Notes: generated by a model from the letters alone, not told the origin. Positions 16,638-25,809 are shown, counted from the stretch's first letter. The stretch is DNA of 64,000 bases from Albibacterium sp963696875 (GCA_963696875.1 CAVOLQ010000007.1:1-64000), one strand, 5' to 3'. Program-made: numbers and translations.

Positions 16638-17915
16638 ATGAGTATTTTTGTAATCAATACCATTATATTGTTCGCTATTGATATTTATATCTACCTAGCG
16701 ATTCGTGGTACTAACATACGTTGGGCAAAGTCCAAGCTATTTTCGATACTTTGGTGGTCCTATTCCATTTTATTGATTGTTGGAATAATTATCAGTATTA
16801 ACGTTGATATCCGCCTAACGGCTCGGGCAATCATATTGGTAGCCTTCTTCATTACGTTTGTTAGCAAGTTTGTCTATATGCTTGTATTGTTTGTAGATGA
16901 CCTTCGACGTGGCTTTATATGGTCAAAGCGCTATTTTTATCGATTGACAAAAAATCAAGCCCCGGCAGAAATAAACACAAAGACTGCTCTTGAGAAAAGC
17001 AGTAAAATCTCCAGATCAGACTTCTTAGCAAGATCTGGAATTGTAATTGCGGCAGTTCCTTTTGCGGGGTTAAGCTGGGGTATTGTAGGCGGTGCTTACG
17101 ATTACCGTATTCGTAAACAAAAGCTATATCTTCCGAATTTACCCAATGCGTTTCATGGTATGACAATAGTCCAGATATCTGATGTGCATTCGGGCAGTTT
17201 TTATAATAAAAAAGCTGTAATCGGCGGAGTAGAGAAAATAATGGCTCAAAAACCCCATGCTGTTTTTTTTACTGGAGATTTAGTGAATAATTTAGCGTCA
17301 GAACTTAACGATTACAAAGATGTTTTCTCCAAAATAAAGGCTCCTTTAGGTGTTTTTTCGATATTGGGGAATCATGATTATGGTGAATACCATTTTGGAA
17401 GAGAGCCTTCTGCCGCGAAAGCTAAAAATCTCGAACTTGTAAAGAAAGCCCAACAAGAAATGGGCTGGGATCTTTTGTTAAATGAAAATAGACGGCTAAA
17501 GATCGATGGTGAAGAAATTGGAATTTTAGGCGTTGAAAACTGGGGAAAAGGTCGTTTTCCACGTTATGGTGATATAGGAAAAGCACTAGAGAATACGGAA
17601 GATCTCCCTGTTAAATTTCTATTATCACATGACCCTTCGCATTGGCGTGGGCAAATTTTAGATCATCCAGATATTGACGTAATGTTTAGCGGCCATACTC
17701 ACGGGATGCAATTTGGCGTGCGCGCAGAACATTTCCAATGGAGTCCGGTACAATATTTATACCCTGAATGGGCCGGTTTATACCAACAAAAGCATCAACA
17801 GCTGTATGTTAATGTTGGGTTTGGTTTTTTAGGTTATCCAGGACGTGTGGGTATGCTACCCGAAATTACAGTTTTTGAACTAATTAAAGGGAAAAATCCA
17901 ATAATAGCAGGTTAA
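16638..17915 (+). CDS. Membrane-anchored metallophosphoesterase
   Basis: A calcineurin-like phosphoesterase on the membrane, substrate unknown. The first ~95 residues form three membrane helices, followed by a linker with a possible fourth hydrophobic segment (~134-150). The catalytic domain has all dimetal motifs: DVHSG (181-185), GDLVNN (212-217), GNHDYG (243-248), a late SHD (His330) and GHTHG (351-355). The arrangement resembles YkuE-type phosphoesterases. It lies 2 nt downstream of hemH, suggesting co-expression without a clear functional link. Confidence 0.85.
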   Translation: MSIFVINTIILFAIDIYIYLAIRGTNIRWAKSKLFSILWWSYSILLIVGIIISINVDIRLTARAIILVAFFITFVSKFVYMLVLFVDDLRRGFIWSKRYFYRLTKNQAPAEINTKTALEKSSKISRSDFLARSGIVIAAVPFAGLSWGIVGGAYDYRIRKQKLYLPNLPNAFHGMTIVQISDVHSGSFYNKKAVIGGVEKIMAQKPHAVFFTGDLVNNLASELNDYKDVFSKIKAPLGVFSILGNHDYGEYHFGREPSAAKAKNLELVKKAQQEMGWDLLLNENRRLKIDGEEIGILGVENWGKGRFPRYGDIGKALENTEDLPVKFLLSHDPSHWRGQILDHPDIDVMFSGHTHGMQFGVRAEHFQWSPVQYLYPEWAGLYQQKHQQLYVNVGFGFLGYPGRVGMLPEITVFELIKGKNPIIAG

Positions 17916-17982
17916 CATTCTTCAATCGTTATTTGTAACAAATAATTAATTAGGACGTCTAAAGTGCAAAAGACTTATCTTT

Positions 17983-19227
17983 ATGGCAGTAGAAATGTCT
18001 CCTAACGAAAATTTTAAAGTAGCCCTGCAATCGATTCGCAGTAACCGTTTGCGTACTTTTCTAACAGCTTTAATTATTTCCATAGGTATAACTGCACTGG
18101 TTGGAATTCTGACTTCCATTGATGCAATACAAAGCTCATTAACGGAATCATTCTCTGCTATGGGTTCAAATTCGTTTAGTATTCGGAACCGAGGAGTGAA
18201 TATCCGTATTGGAGGACAAGGTACCCGCCCTAAAGTTTATCCGAAAATTACTTACCAAGAGGCTGTTGCATTTAAGCAAAATTTTCAATTTCCTGCAGTT
18301 GTTTCCATTACTGTAGGCGTTACCAACGGAGCGACAGCCAAATTCCAAAGTGAAAAGACAAATCCCAATATTGGGATTTCAGGTTCTGATGAAAACTATT
18401 TACAAACTAGCGGTTTGAATCTTGCATCTGGCAGGAACTTTTCTGAAAGGGAAATGGAGTTAGGTAGCAATGTTGCATTAATCGGATCTTCCATTAAAGA
18501 AAGCTTATTTAAGAATGAGGATGCAATTAATAAAATTATAACCGTAGGTGGAAACCGTTTTACCGTAATTGGGGTTATAGAATCAAAGGGATCGAGTGCA
18601 GCATTTGGTGGTGATAAAACGATCGTTATTCCTTTGGACAAGGCCCGCTCTTTAATTCCAGCTTCACGGCCTTCTTATATAATTACTGTTATGGGCATGC
18701 AGCCTCAATTGGTAGAAGCTACCATAGGCGAATCTACCGCTACCTTTCGAAAGATTAGAAAGTTAGGTGCAAAAGAAGACAGCAACTTCGAAATTATGAA
18801 GAGTGATGCGATAGCGCAAACCTTAATGGAGAATTTAAAGTATGTTACGATGGGGGCTGTTGTAATAGGGTTGATTACGCTAATAGGTGCCTCTATTGGA
18901 TTGATGAATATTATGTTGGTTTCTGTTACAGAAAGAACCCGTGAAATAGGATTAAGAAAAGCAATAGGAGCAAACCCGTCAATTATTCGCAAGCAATTTC
19001 TGACCGAAGCCGTTGTGATTTGCCTTATGGGCGGGCTGGCGGGCATTTTATTGGGATTAATTATCGGTAACGGGGTAGCAATTCTTTTGGGCGCTAGCTT
19101 TATCATTCCTTGGCTATGGATGTCCCTAGGAATAGTAGTTTGTGTCCTTGTTGGTATTGTTTCGGGATTTTACCCAGCATCCAAAGCATCCAAATTAGAT
19201 CCGGTAGAAGCATTACGCTACGAATAA
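17983..19227 (+). CDS. ABC transporter permease, MacB/FtsX type
   Basis: Inner-membrane permease with a periplasmic MacB-like domain. The 414-residue protein starts with LQSIRSNRLRTFLTALIISIG and a first helix near 25-45. A large periplasmic MacB_PCD region spans about 50-275. Three C-terminal helices end the FtsX domain, with TERTREIGLRKAIGA (~317-331) and the closing YPASKASKLDPVEALRYE. No ATPase gene is adjacent, so the partner must be elsewhere. Substrate is unknown: such transporters export lipoproteins, peptides or drugs. Confidence 0.87.
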   Translation: MAVEMSPNENFKVALQSIRSNRLRTFLTALIISIGITALVGILTSIDAIQSSLTESFSAMGSNSFSIRNRGVNIRIGGQGTRPKVYPKITYQEAVAFKQNFQFPAVVSITVGVTNGATAKFQSEKTNPNIGISGSDENYLQTSGLNLASGRNFSEREMELGSNVALIGSSIKESLFKNEDAINKIITVGGNRFTVIGVIESKGSSAAFGGDKTIVIPLDKARSLIPASRPSYIITVMGMQPQLVEATIGESTATFRKIRKLGAKEDSNFEIMKSDAIAQTLMENLKYVTMGAVVIGLITLIGASIGLMNIMLVSVTERTREIGLRKAIGANPSIIRKQFLTEAVVICLMGGLAGILLGLIIGNGVAILLGASFIIPWLWMSLGIVVCVLVGIVSGFYPASKASKLDPVEALRYE

Positions 19228-19303
19228 AGAGCTTTTCTATTCCTTGGATTTGTGAGCTTTTTGACGTGTGGAAATCCAACATGGATTTACCCAAATTCAA
19301 TTG

Positions 19304-19684
19304 TTAATCGGTATAAAAATCAATCAGGGATCCAAAATAATCTGTGTTCCAGCCATCGGTTATGTTTTCATAATCTTCTTCAGGAATATTGGTATGAATG
19401 AGTTCAACGGATGTTCCACGCTTGTGAGGATGTAGTTTGATTGTGACGATGGACTCTTCTTCTTGGTCGCCAAAGTACCATTGTTGTACAATTTTCTTAT
19501 TTTCTTCAAAAGAGAGATTTTTGCCAACAATGCTGTCTTCCCATAAAGAGAATTCGGAGCCGGCCTCTGCTGCCATCTCGGCTTTTGCGCCTGTCCAAAG
19601 TGTTAATGTCAGTTCATTTGTCAACGCCAAATAAACCTCTTCAGGAGGAGCGGGGACGATGTAGTATTTTTTATAATCCTTCAT
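19304..19684 (-). CDS. SRPBCC (AHSA1-like) domain protein
   Basis: Small START-like fold protein of unknown ligand. The chosen start MKDYKKYYIVPAPPEEVY gives 126 residues and matches the usual beginning of this family. A longer version from 19720 adds 12 residues, and its ATG overlaps the truC stop as ATGA, so translational coupling is possible. Family features are TLWTGAKAEM, EFSLWEDSIVGKNL, IVQQWYFGD and a C-terminal helix with WNTDYFGSL. It lies directly downstream of truC. Confidence 0.75.
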   Translation of the reverse strand: MKDYKKYYIVPAPPEEVYLALTNELTLTLWTGAKAEMAAEAGSEFSLWEDSIVGKNLSFEENKKIVQQWYFGDQEEESIVTIKLHPHKRGTSVELIHTNIPEEDYENITDGWNTDYFGSLIDFYTD

Positions 19685-19716
19685 AATATCCCGTAAAGAT
19701 AAGAAACCTTCTAATC

Positions 19717-20403
19717 TCATTCTAGATTCCAGTCCATCAATTTCATCACCCTTTGAAATTCTTCTTGGACAGGGGCGGAGATTTGGATCTCTTCCTTGCT
19801 TATAGGGTGTTTAAATTTTAATTTAGAAGCATGCAATAGCATAGTGGTTATATCCCATTGTTCCTTAAAAAACCGATTTTGCTTGTTACAACCGTGTTTT
19901 CTGTCACCAATTATTGGATGGAAAATATGGGCAAAATGCCTTCTTAATTGATGCATGCGCCCAGTTGTTGGTTTCGCTTCTATTAATGAATACCGGGAAG
20001 TGGAATGTTTTCCCAGAGGAATATTCAGCTCCGCCCTTTTGAGTGTTTTGAAGGCTGTAAAAGCCTCTTGAACCGTACCATTTTCTTTTAACAGTGGATA
20101 GTCGATTTCCATATTATCAGGCGAATATCCCCTCAGAATAGCTAAGTACTCTTTCTCGATGTCTCCATTCATGAATTTTTGGTGCATCGCTTTTTCTGTC
20201 TCCTTATCTAGAGCAAAAAGTAACACCCCGCTAGTTTTACGATCCAAACGGTGAACCGGGCTCACATGTTTTCCAATTTGATTCTTTAATTGCTGGATTG
20301 CAAATTCTTTTGCATCTCGTGCAATGGATGAGCGATGTACCAATAAACCATGGGGTTTATTGATAGCAATTAAGTAGTCGTCCTGGTATACTATTTCGAG
20401 CAT
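19717..20403 (-). CDS. truC: tRNA pseudouridine synthase, TruC-like
   Basis: RluA-superfamily pseudouridine synthase. Closest in appearance to TruC, which makes pseudouridine 65 in certain tRNAs: the start MLEIVYQDDYLIAINKPHGLLVHRS follows the TruC pattern. The catalytic motif HRLDRKTSG has Asp54. Later motifs include GRMHQLRRHFAH and HPIIGDRKHG. 228 residues without an S4 domain is right for TruC. The exact RNA target is inferred from similarity only. Its stop overlaps a possible start of the SRPBCC gene. Confidence 0.83.
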   Translation of the reverse strand: MLEIVYQDDYLIAINKPHGLLVHRSSIARDAKEFAIQQLKNQIGKHVSPVHRLDRKTSGVLLFALDKETEKAMHQKFMNGDIEKEYLAILRGYSPDNMEIDYPLLKENGTVQEAFTAFKTLKRAELNIPLGKHSTSRYSLIEAKPTTGRMHQLRRHFAHIFHPIIGDRKHGCNKQNRFFKEQWDITTMLLHASKLKFKHPISKEEIQISAPVQEEFQRVMKLMDWNLE

Positions 20404-20696
20404 TGTTTTTTTGACAAAGATAGCATTTATCGGTGCTAGAAGTACCCATAGGTAATTTTAGCATTTTGGCTTAAGAATGATTCACAGGATTATGCCGATT
20501 AAAAAAGGGGTAAGTTCCGGATGTCTTTGTATTAGAAGATATTTAATAGAAGAATTTTTTAATATTAATCCAAGTAAACGAGTTCAAAATCCTTGTTGTT
20601 AAAGACTGTTGCTTGTTATTCAGTGGATTATATCTTTTGGAAAACTCTATGGCATGATTTATGTTTTAATCTTAATGGAAATTAAACATATACATT
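20404..20696. other. Intergenic region between truC and outer-membrane protein
   Basis: This divergent spacer holds a TATCTTTG word on the minus strand (20415-20422), likely the truC -7 element, and a plus-strand promoter candidate (20609-20639). I see no ORF or RNA gene I would defend in the remainder. Confidence 0.5.
20609..20639 (+). promoter_or_regulatory. Candidate promoter for the outer-membrane protein gene
   Basis: TTG at 20609-20611, then 19 nt, then TATCTTTTG at 20631-20639. This is the Bacteroidota -33/-7 layout with one extra T in the -7 box. The start codon is 57 nt downstream. Confidence 0.42.
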
Positions 20697-21272
20697 ATGA
20701 AAAAGTTATTCTTGATTACAATTGCGACTCTATTTGTCAGCAGTTTTGCGTTTGCTCAGATAGAAACAACGCCACAGACGAGTGCGGCTGTCGGCACAGC
20801 TCCAATTCAAAAAGGGAATTGGATGATGGGGGGAACCATAGGGGCACTAGGTTATAGCTTTGAGGGGAAGTCGTTTAATATTAATATTAATCCTCGAGCG
20901 GGTTATTTCGTGTCAGATGGAATTGCAGTGGGTGCCAGTGTAAATGGTGGACTGACTACGGCAAAACATGCGGATGATGTTTGGACCTACGGAGTTGCTC
21001 CATTTGTTCGTTATTATTTTCCAGAGGGATCGAGTTCCACTGGCCGTTTCTTCGGTCAGGGAGAAGTTGGAATTGCGGGAAGTTCAATTGGAAGCGGTGC
21101 GGATATTGCTTTTGGTGTGGGTTTGGGTTATGCGCACTTTGTCACCAGAAGTGTAGCCCTAGAAGCTGTTGCGGGGTATAATTATAGTAAAGCTACTACA
21201 GCAAATGCCACGGTACACTCTGGTCTAGGCCTAAATCTCGGTTTTCAAATTTATCTTCCAGGAAAGCGTTAG
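20697..21272 (+). CDS. Outer-membrane beta-barrel protein
   Basis: A 191-residue secreted protein with a clear signal peptide (MKKLFLITIATLFVSSFAFA-Q). The mature part is glycine-rich with alternating hydrophobic strands (GNWMMGGTIGALGYS, GYFVSDGIAVGASVNGGL, VAPFVRYYF, GFQIYLPGKR), consistent with an eight-stranded OmpA/OmpW-like barrel. No OmpA peptidoglycan-binding domain is present. Function is unknown. It is a single-gene unit between its own promoter candidate and a strong terminator. A 249-nt overlapping ORF from 20609 in another frame is judged spurious. Confidence 0.82.
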   Translation: MKKLFLITIATLFVSSFAFAQIETTPQTSAAVGTAPIQKGNWMMGGTIGALGYSFEGKSFNININPRAGYFVSDGIAVGASVNGGLTTAKHADDVWTYGVAPFVRYYFPEGSSSTGRFFGQGEVGIAGSSIGSGADIAFGVGLGYAHFVTRSVALEAVAGYNYSKATTANATVHSGLGLNLGFQIYLPGKR

Positions 21273-21290
21273 ATAATTAAACCTAATTAG

Positions 21291-21323
21291 AAAAGGAGGG
21301 AGCCATAAGTTCCCTCCTTTTTT
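21291..21323 (+). terminator. Rho-independent terminator after the barrel gene
   Basis: aaaaggaggga pairs with tccctcctttt around a short loop and ends in a T-run; a strong intrinsic terminator. Confidence 0.82.
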
Positions 21324-21413
21324 ATTTAATGGTGATGTGTTTAGTTATTTTTGAAATCTATTTTTTCGCAATTATGACAATTTTCCTTATCATTGCACGT
21401 AAGTTTTCACATT

Positions 21414-22538
21414 ATGAGATTCATTGTTTCCACGTCGGTTTTATTAAAACAATTACAAGCTGTTAATGGTGCGTTAAGCAGCAGCACAGTTTTGCCAATT
21501 TTAGAAAATTTTCTTTTTGAGATCAAGGATAATACGCTTACCATTTCGGCAACGGATTTACAGACCAGTATGGTTACTTTCTTAACGATTGAATCTAAAG
21601 AAGAAGGTAAAATTGCAGTTCCGGCTAAGATCTTGCTAGAAACTTTAAAAACATTACCTGATCAGCCTGTTTCTTTTACTGTTGATAAGCAAACGTCAGC
21701 AATTGAAATAAGTGCCGGTGATGGAAAATACAAATTAAGTGGCGAGAACGCGGAGGATTTTCCGAAGATTCCTGTAGTTGAGAATGCTTCAATAGTTGAA
21801 CTTACAGCTTCTGTTTTATCAGAAGCTATCAACAAAACCATTTTTGCAGTTAGCAATGACGAGCTTCGTCCTGCGATGACCGGGGTTTTTTGCCAGTTAA
21901 GTCCAGAAGGTGCTGTATTTGTTGCAACTGATGCTCATAAATTGGTAAGATACCGTAGATCAGATGTGAAGTCTGAATCTGCTAGTACCATGATTCTTCC
22001 AAAAAAAGCCTTGACCTTATTAAAGTCGTCCTTGCCTACCGAGGATGTTACGGTAAATTTAGAGTATAATGCAACCAGTGCATTCTTTAAATTTGGAAAT
22101 ATTAGTTTAATCTGCCGATTAATTGACGAGCGTTATCCTGATTATGAAGCAGTGATTCCTCAAGTTAATCCAAATAAACTAACGATTGATAGAGCTTCGT
22201 TTTTAAATTCACTCCGTAGGGTTGTTATTTATGCAAATAAGACGACACATCAAGTTCGATTGAAGATAGCGGGTAGTGAGTTGTATATTTCATCTGAAGA
22301 CTTAGACTTTTCTAATGAGGCGCATGAGCGATTAAGCTGTCAGTTCGAAGGAGAGGACATGGAAATCGGGTTTAATGCTCGCTTTTTGATTGAGATGTTG
22401 AATAATCTTGATTCGGAGGAAGTGATTTTGGAAATGAGTACTTCTAATCGTGCTGGATTGTTAACGCCAACAGTTTCCGACGAAAATGAGGAAGTGTTAA
22501 TGTTGGTGATGCCTGTAATGCTTAATGCTCATAGTTAA
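21414..22538 (+). CDS. dnaN: DNA polymerase III subunit beta (sliding clamp)
   Basis: Ring-shaped clamp that tethers the replicative polymerase to DNA. The start MRFIVSTSVLLKQLQAVNG is chosen over a Met seven residues upstream because it matches the family N-terminus; this gives 374 residues. Recognisable segments are SSSTVLPILENFLFEI, VSNDELRPAMTGVFCQ, ATDAHKLVRYR, LIDERYPDYEAVIP and the C-terminal VLMLVMPVML. dnaN is not beside dnaA here, and I see no cluster of DnaA boxes, so this is not an obvious origin. Confidence 0.93.
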   Translation: MRFIVSTSVLLKQLQAVNGALSSSTVLPILENFLFEIKDNTLTISATDLQTSMVTFLTIESKEEGKIAVPAKILLETLKTLPDQPVSFTVDKQTSAIEISAGDGKYKLSGENAEDFPKIPVVENASIVELTASVLSEAINKTIFAVSNDELRPAMTGVFCQLSPEGAVFVATDAHKLVRYRRSDVKSESASTMILPKKALTLLKSSLPTEDVTVNLEYNATSAFFKFGNISLICRLIDERYPDYEAVIPQVNPNKLTIDRASFLNSLRRVVIYANKTTHQVRLKIAGSELYISSEDLDFSNEAHERLSCQFEGEDMEIGFNARFLIEMLNNLDSEEVILEMSTSNRAGLLTPTVSDENEEVLMLVMPVMLNAHS

Positions 22539-22585
22539 CTGATCCCCTGTAAACAAGATAAGATACATTATCCCCAAACCGACTA

Positions 22586-23242
22586 ATGGAAATAATATAT
22601 AGCATTATTGATTTTGTTTTGCATATCGATCGGCATTTGGTAGAGATTGTGAATACTTATCAGACTTGGACCTACCTAATCCTTTTCTTGATCATTTTTG
22701 CAGAAACCGGCTTTGTAGTTACTCCATTTTTACCGGGCGACTCTTTGTTATTTGCTGCAGGAGCTATTATTGCTAAGCCGGAGACAGATTTAAACCTTTA
22801 TTTTATGATGGTTTTGTTAATTGCCGCGGGATTCTTTGGTGATATGCTCAATTATCATGTCGGAAAATATTTTGGTTATAAGGCTTTTAGTGGAAAGTAT
22901 AAATTCCTTAAAAAGGAATACTTAGAGAAAACACAGGCTTTTTACGATAAACATGGGGGTAAGACGATTATTTATGCCCGTTTTGTACCTATCGTGCGTA
23001 CGTTTGCTCCATTTGTAGCAGGAATAGGTTCGATGTCTTATTCTAGATTTGGCTCATATAACATAATCGGTGCCGTATTATGGGTTGTGGGCTTTTTGTC
23101 TTTAGGGTATTTCTTTGGTGGAATACCTTTAGTTGAAAATAATTTTCCTATAGTTATTTTAACAATTATTATCCTCTCTTTAGTTCCTCCAATTATCGAA
23201 GTAGTTCGTGGCAGGAAAACAAAGTCTGATCAAATAGATTAA
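22586..23242 (+). CDS. DedA family membrane protein
   Basis: Integral membrane protein of the DedA/VTT family, some members of which flip phospholipids or undecaprenyl phosphate. The 218-residue protein shows ETGFVVTPFLPGDSLLFAAG (~41-60), the acidic GDMLNYHVGKYFG and the hallmark YARFVPIVRTFAPFVAGIGSMSY (~130-152), with four or more membrane segments. It lies 47 nt after dnaN. A short hairpin with T-run follows, before the ribosomal operon. Confidence 0.88.
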   Translation: MEIIYSIIDFVLHIDRHLVEIVNTYQTWTYLILFLIIFAETGFVVTPFLPGDSLLFAAGAIIAKPETDLNLYFMMVLLIAAGFFGDMLNYHVGKYFGYKAFSGKYKFLKKEYLEKTQAFYDKHGGKTIIYARFVPIVRTFAPFVAGIGSMSYSRFGSYNIIGAVLWVVGFLSLGYFFGGIPLVENNFPIVILTIIILSLVPPIIEVVRGRKTKSDQID

Positions 23243-23260
23243 TCGAGACTCGATTTTTGT
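23241..23260 (+). terminator. Probable terminator between dedA and rplC
   Basis: aatcga and tcgatt form a 6-bp stem around gac, followed by tttgtttt. The stem is short, so strength is doubtful, but it overlaps the dedA stop and precedes a new promoter. Confidence 0.45.
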
Positions 23261-23333
23261 TTTATATCGATCTTGGTTTTTTAAATACGTTTACTTTCTT
23301 CGGAAAATATATTTAAAAATAATTGACTAACTA

Positions 23334-23364
23334 TTTGATAGTTAATGGAAGTTTCCTATCTTTG
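23334..23364 (+). promoter_or_regulatory. Promoter of the ribosomal protein operon (before rplC)
   Basis: TTTG at 23334-23337, 19 nt, TATCTTTG at 23357-23364: a near-perfect Bacteroidota promoter. Transcription would start around 23371, leaving a leader of about 65 nt to the rplC ATG at 23438. That leader carries a hairpin, cgaagc/gcttcg at 23395-23412. Confidence 0.6.
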
Positions 23365-23437
23365 CCGTCCCTTAGGGAATTATTATGTCTTGAACGAAGC
23401 CCTACTGCTTCGATGGACTTTACAGAAAAACAAAAAA

Positions 23438-24052
23438 ATGTCAGGAATTATTGGAAAAAAAGTAGGAATGACCAGCATTTTCGATGCAGATGGAAGGAAT
23501 ATTCCTTGCACAGTTATTGAAGCTGGCCCGTGCGTGGTAACGCAGATACGTACGGAAGAAAGAGATGGATATGCTGCTGTTCAATTGGCCTTCGATGAGA
23601 AGAAAGAGAAGAATACGACCGCCTCTTTAAAAGGGCACTTCGCAAAAGCGAAGACTACACCCAAGCGTAAATTAGTAGAATTCAACACTTTTCCAGAAGA
23701 AAAAGCTTTAGGAGAGGAAGTTACTGTATCAATCTTCGAAGAAGGGGATTATATTGATGTAGTAGGTACTTCCAAAGGTAAAGGTTTTCAAGGTGTGGTT
23801 AAGCGTCATGGTTTCGCTGGTTCATCAGGTTCACACGGACAGTCAAGTGTTCTTCGTGCAACAGGTTCGATCGGTGCAGCTTCAACGCCAGGCCGTATTT
23901 TTAAGGGAAAGAAAATGCCAGGTAGAATGGGCGGAGATCGTGTAAAGGTTCAAAACTTACAAGTATTGAAAATTTATGCTGACAAAAACCTTCTTGTAGT
24001 GAGTGGTTCTGTTCCTGGAGCAAAGGGTTCTTACGTAATCGTAGATAAATAA
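23438..24052 (+). CDS. rplC: 50S ribosomal protein L3
   Basis: Early-assembling 23S rRNA-binding protein near the peptidyl transferase centre. Start MSGIIGKKVGMTSIF at 23438 gives 204 residues; the longer open frame upstream runs through the promoter and is rejected. Family segments: VEAGPCVVTQ-like (IEAGPCVVTQIRT), KGKGFQGVVKRHGF, GRIFKGKKMPGRMGG. It is the first gene of the cluster. rpsJ, normally just upstream, is absent. Confidence 0.94.
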   Translation: MSGIIGKKVGMTSIFDADGRNIPCTVIEAGPCVVTQIRTEERDGYAAVQLAFDEKKEKNTTASLKGHFAKAKTTPKRKLVEFNTFPEEKALGEEVTVSIFEEGDYIDVVGTSKGKGFQGVVKRHGFAGSSGSHGQSSVLRATGSIGAASTPGRIFKGKKMPGRMGGDRVKVQNLQVLKIYADKNLLVVSGSVPGAKGSYVIVDK

Positions 24053-24056
24053 GAAG

Positions 24057-24686
24057 ATGGAAGTTAAAGTTTTAGATAGATCAGGAAAAGAAACAGGTGC
24101 CAAGGTGCAACTTCCTGAAGCAATATTCGGTGTAAAACCTAACGATCACGCTATTTATTTAGACGTTAAGCAATACCTAGCAAATCAACGCCAAGGAACG
24201 CATAAGTCTAAACAACGTAACGAGATTGCAGGCTCAACCCGTAAGTTACATAAGCAAAAAGGTACTGGGGGTGCGCGTGCAGGTAGCATTAAGTCTCCAT
24301 TATTCAATGGTGGTGGTCGCGTTTTCGGTCCACAGCCTCGTGATTATACTTTTAAGTTGAATAAAAAACTTAAAACTGTAGCTCGAAGATCAGCACTTAG
24401 CTATAAAGCAATTGATAATAACATTTTGGTTTTAGAGGATGTTCAATTTGATGCCATTAAGACAAAAACATTTGTTCAGTTGATCGCTGATTTAAATGTA
24501 GCAAACGAGAAAACCTTATTGGTTTTACCAGTTGTTGATAAAAACATTTACTTATCAAGCAGAAACTTGAAGAAGGCAAAGGTAATTACCGCAGATCAAT
24601 TAAATACATATGATGTATTGAATGCAGGTAAACTAGTGTTTACTACAGGTGCTGTTAAAAAATTGGAGGAGGCTTTAGCCAAATAA
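24057..24686 (+). CDS. rplD: 50S ribosomal protein L4
   Basis: 23S rRNA-binding protein lining the exit tunnel. In some bacteria it also regulates its own operon. The 209-residue protein contains RQGTHKSKQRNEIAGSTRK, the tunnel loop KQKGTGGARAGS, and GGGRVFGPQPRDY. It begins 4 nt after rplC. Whether L4 feedback acts through the rplC leader hairpin is not known. Confidence 0.94.
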   Translation: MEVKVLDRSGKETGAKVQLPEAIFGVKPNDHAIYLDVKQYLANQRQGTHKSKQRNEIAGSTRKLHKQKGTGGARAGSIKSPLFNGGGRVFGPQPRDYTFKLNKKLKTVARRSALSYKAIDNNILVLEDVQFDAIKTKTFVQLIADLNVANEKTLLVLPVVDKNIYLSSRNLKKAKVITADQLNTYDVLNAGKLVFTTGAVKKLEEALAK

Positions 24687-24687
24687 T

Positions 24688-24978
24688 ATGGAGATTTTAA
24701 AGAAACCAATATTAACAGAGAAGGCATCTATTCTTACAGAGAAATTGAACAGATATTCATTTCAGGTAGATCATAGAGCTAATAAATTGCAAATTAAGAC
24801 TGCAGTTGAACAAATGTTTGGTGTTGTTGTTGAGTCGGTAAACACAAGTGTTGTTACTGGTAAAATAAAGACACGTAATACAAAAGCAGGTGCCGTATCA
24901 GGTCGCGCTGCGAAATATAAGAAGGCCGTCATTACATTAAAGGATGGTGAGATTATTGACTTTTACAGTACTATATAA
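24688..24978 (+). CDS. rplW: 50S ribosomal protein L23
   Basis: Sits at the tunnel exit and docks trigger factor and SRP. 96 residues starting MEILKKPILTEKA, with YSFQVDHRANKLQIKTAVEQMFGV as the family core, and no long tail. One base separates it from rplD, indicating coupled translation. Confidence 0.93.
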   Translation: MEILKKPILTEKASILTEKLNRYSFQVDHRANKLQIKTAVEQMFGVVVESVNTSVVTGKIKTRNTKAGAVSGRAAKYKKAVITLKDGEIIDFYSTI

Positions 24979-24984
24979 TTAAGA

Positions 24985-25809
24985 ATGGCAGTTAAAAGAT
25001 TCAAACCGGTTACCCCTGGAACTCGCTTCAGAGTAGGAGCAGATTATTCAGATATTACCACAAACGTTCCTGAGAAGTCGTTGGTGGTGAAGATCTCGAA
25101 GACAGGTGGTAGGAATAATTCCGGTAAAATGACTATGCGTTATCTCGGTGGGGGACATAAAAAATCATACCGATTGATTGATTTTAAACGCGATAAAAAA
25201 GATATCCCCGCTACTGTTGCATCGATAGAATACGATCCTTACCGTACTGCACGTATTGCTTTACTGCATTATGCTGATGGTGAGAAACGTTATATTATTG
25301 CTCCTGATGGATTAACAGTAGGTATGACCATCATTTCTGGAGATAATGTTGCTCCTGAAGTGGGAAATACACTTCCATTAAAGATTATTCCTTTAGGTTC
25401 TATTATCCATAATATTGAGCTTAACCCTGGACAGGGTGGTACTATTGCACGTAGTGCTGGAACTTATGCACAATTATCAGCACGTGATGGCAAGTATGCT
25501 ATCATAAAAATGCCTTCTGGCGAAACTCGGATGATTTTGGCTACTTGTGTAGCGACCTTAGGTTCTGTATCTAATTCAGAGAAGGCTACCGAAGTTTTAG
25601 GGAAAGCCGGTAGAAACCGTTGGTTAGGACGTCGTCCTCGTACACGTCCGGTAGTGATGAACCCGGTAGATCACCCGATGGGTGGTGGTGAAGGTAAGTC
25701 TTCTGGAGGTCAGCCTCGTTCAAGAACAGGAGTTCTTTCTAAAGGGTTTAAAACTAGGGACAAGAAGAAAGCATCCAATCGTTACATCATTGACAGAAGG
25801 AAAAAATAA
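24985..25809 (+). CDS. rplB: 50S ribosomal protein L2
   Basis: Core 23S rRNA protein needed for subunit joining and the peptidyl transferase centre. 274 residues, with FKPVTPGTRFRV, SGKMTMRYLGGGHKKSYR, the LNPGQGGTIARSAGTYAQ region, and the C-terminal VMNPVDHPMGGGEGKSSGG containing the conserved His. Its stop overlaps the rpsS start. Confidence 0.95.
   Translation: MAVKRFKPVTPGTRFRVGADYSDITTNVPEKSLVVKISKTGGRNNSGKMTMRYLGGGHKKSYRLIDFKRDKKDIPATVASIEYDPYRTARIALLHYADGEKRYIIAPDGLTVGMTIISGDNVAPEVGNTLPLKIIPLGSIIHNIELNPGQGGTIARSAGTYAQLSARDGKYAIIKMPSGETRMILATCVATLGSVSNSEKATEVLGKAGRNRWLGRRPRTRPVVMNPVDHPMGGGEGKSSGGQPRSRTGVLSKGFKTRDKKKASNRYIIDRRKK

Noticed and set aside
18705..19106. Minus-strand ORF of 133 codons
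   Set aside because: Antisense shadow of the FtsX-type permease; composition reflects the reverse of hydrophobic helices.
20609..20857. Plus-strand ORF overlapping the barrel gene start
   Set aside because: No signal peptide or family; it overlaps a convincing promoter and a gene with a clear signal peptide.
21360..22600. Replication origin near dnaN
   Set aside because: No dnaA gene and no cluster of TTATCCACA-like boxes; dnaN position alone is not evidence.
23345..23437. N-terminal extension of L3
   Set aside because: Runs through the promoter and untranslated leader; the family start MSGIIGKKVGMT is at 23438.
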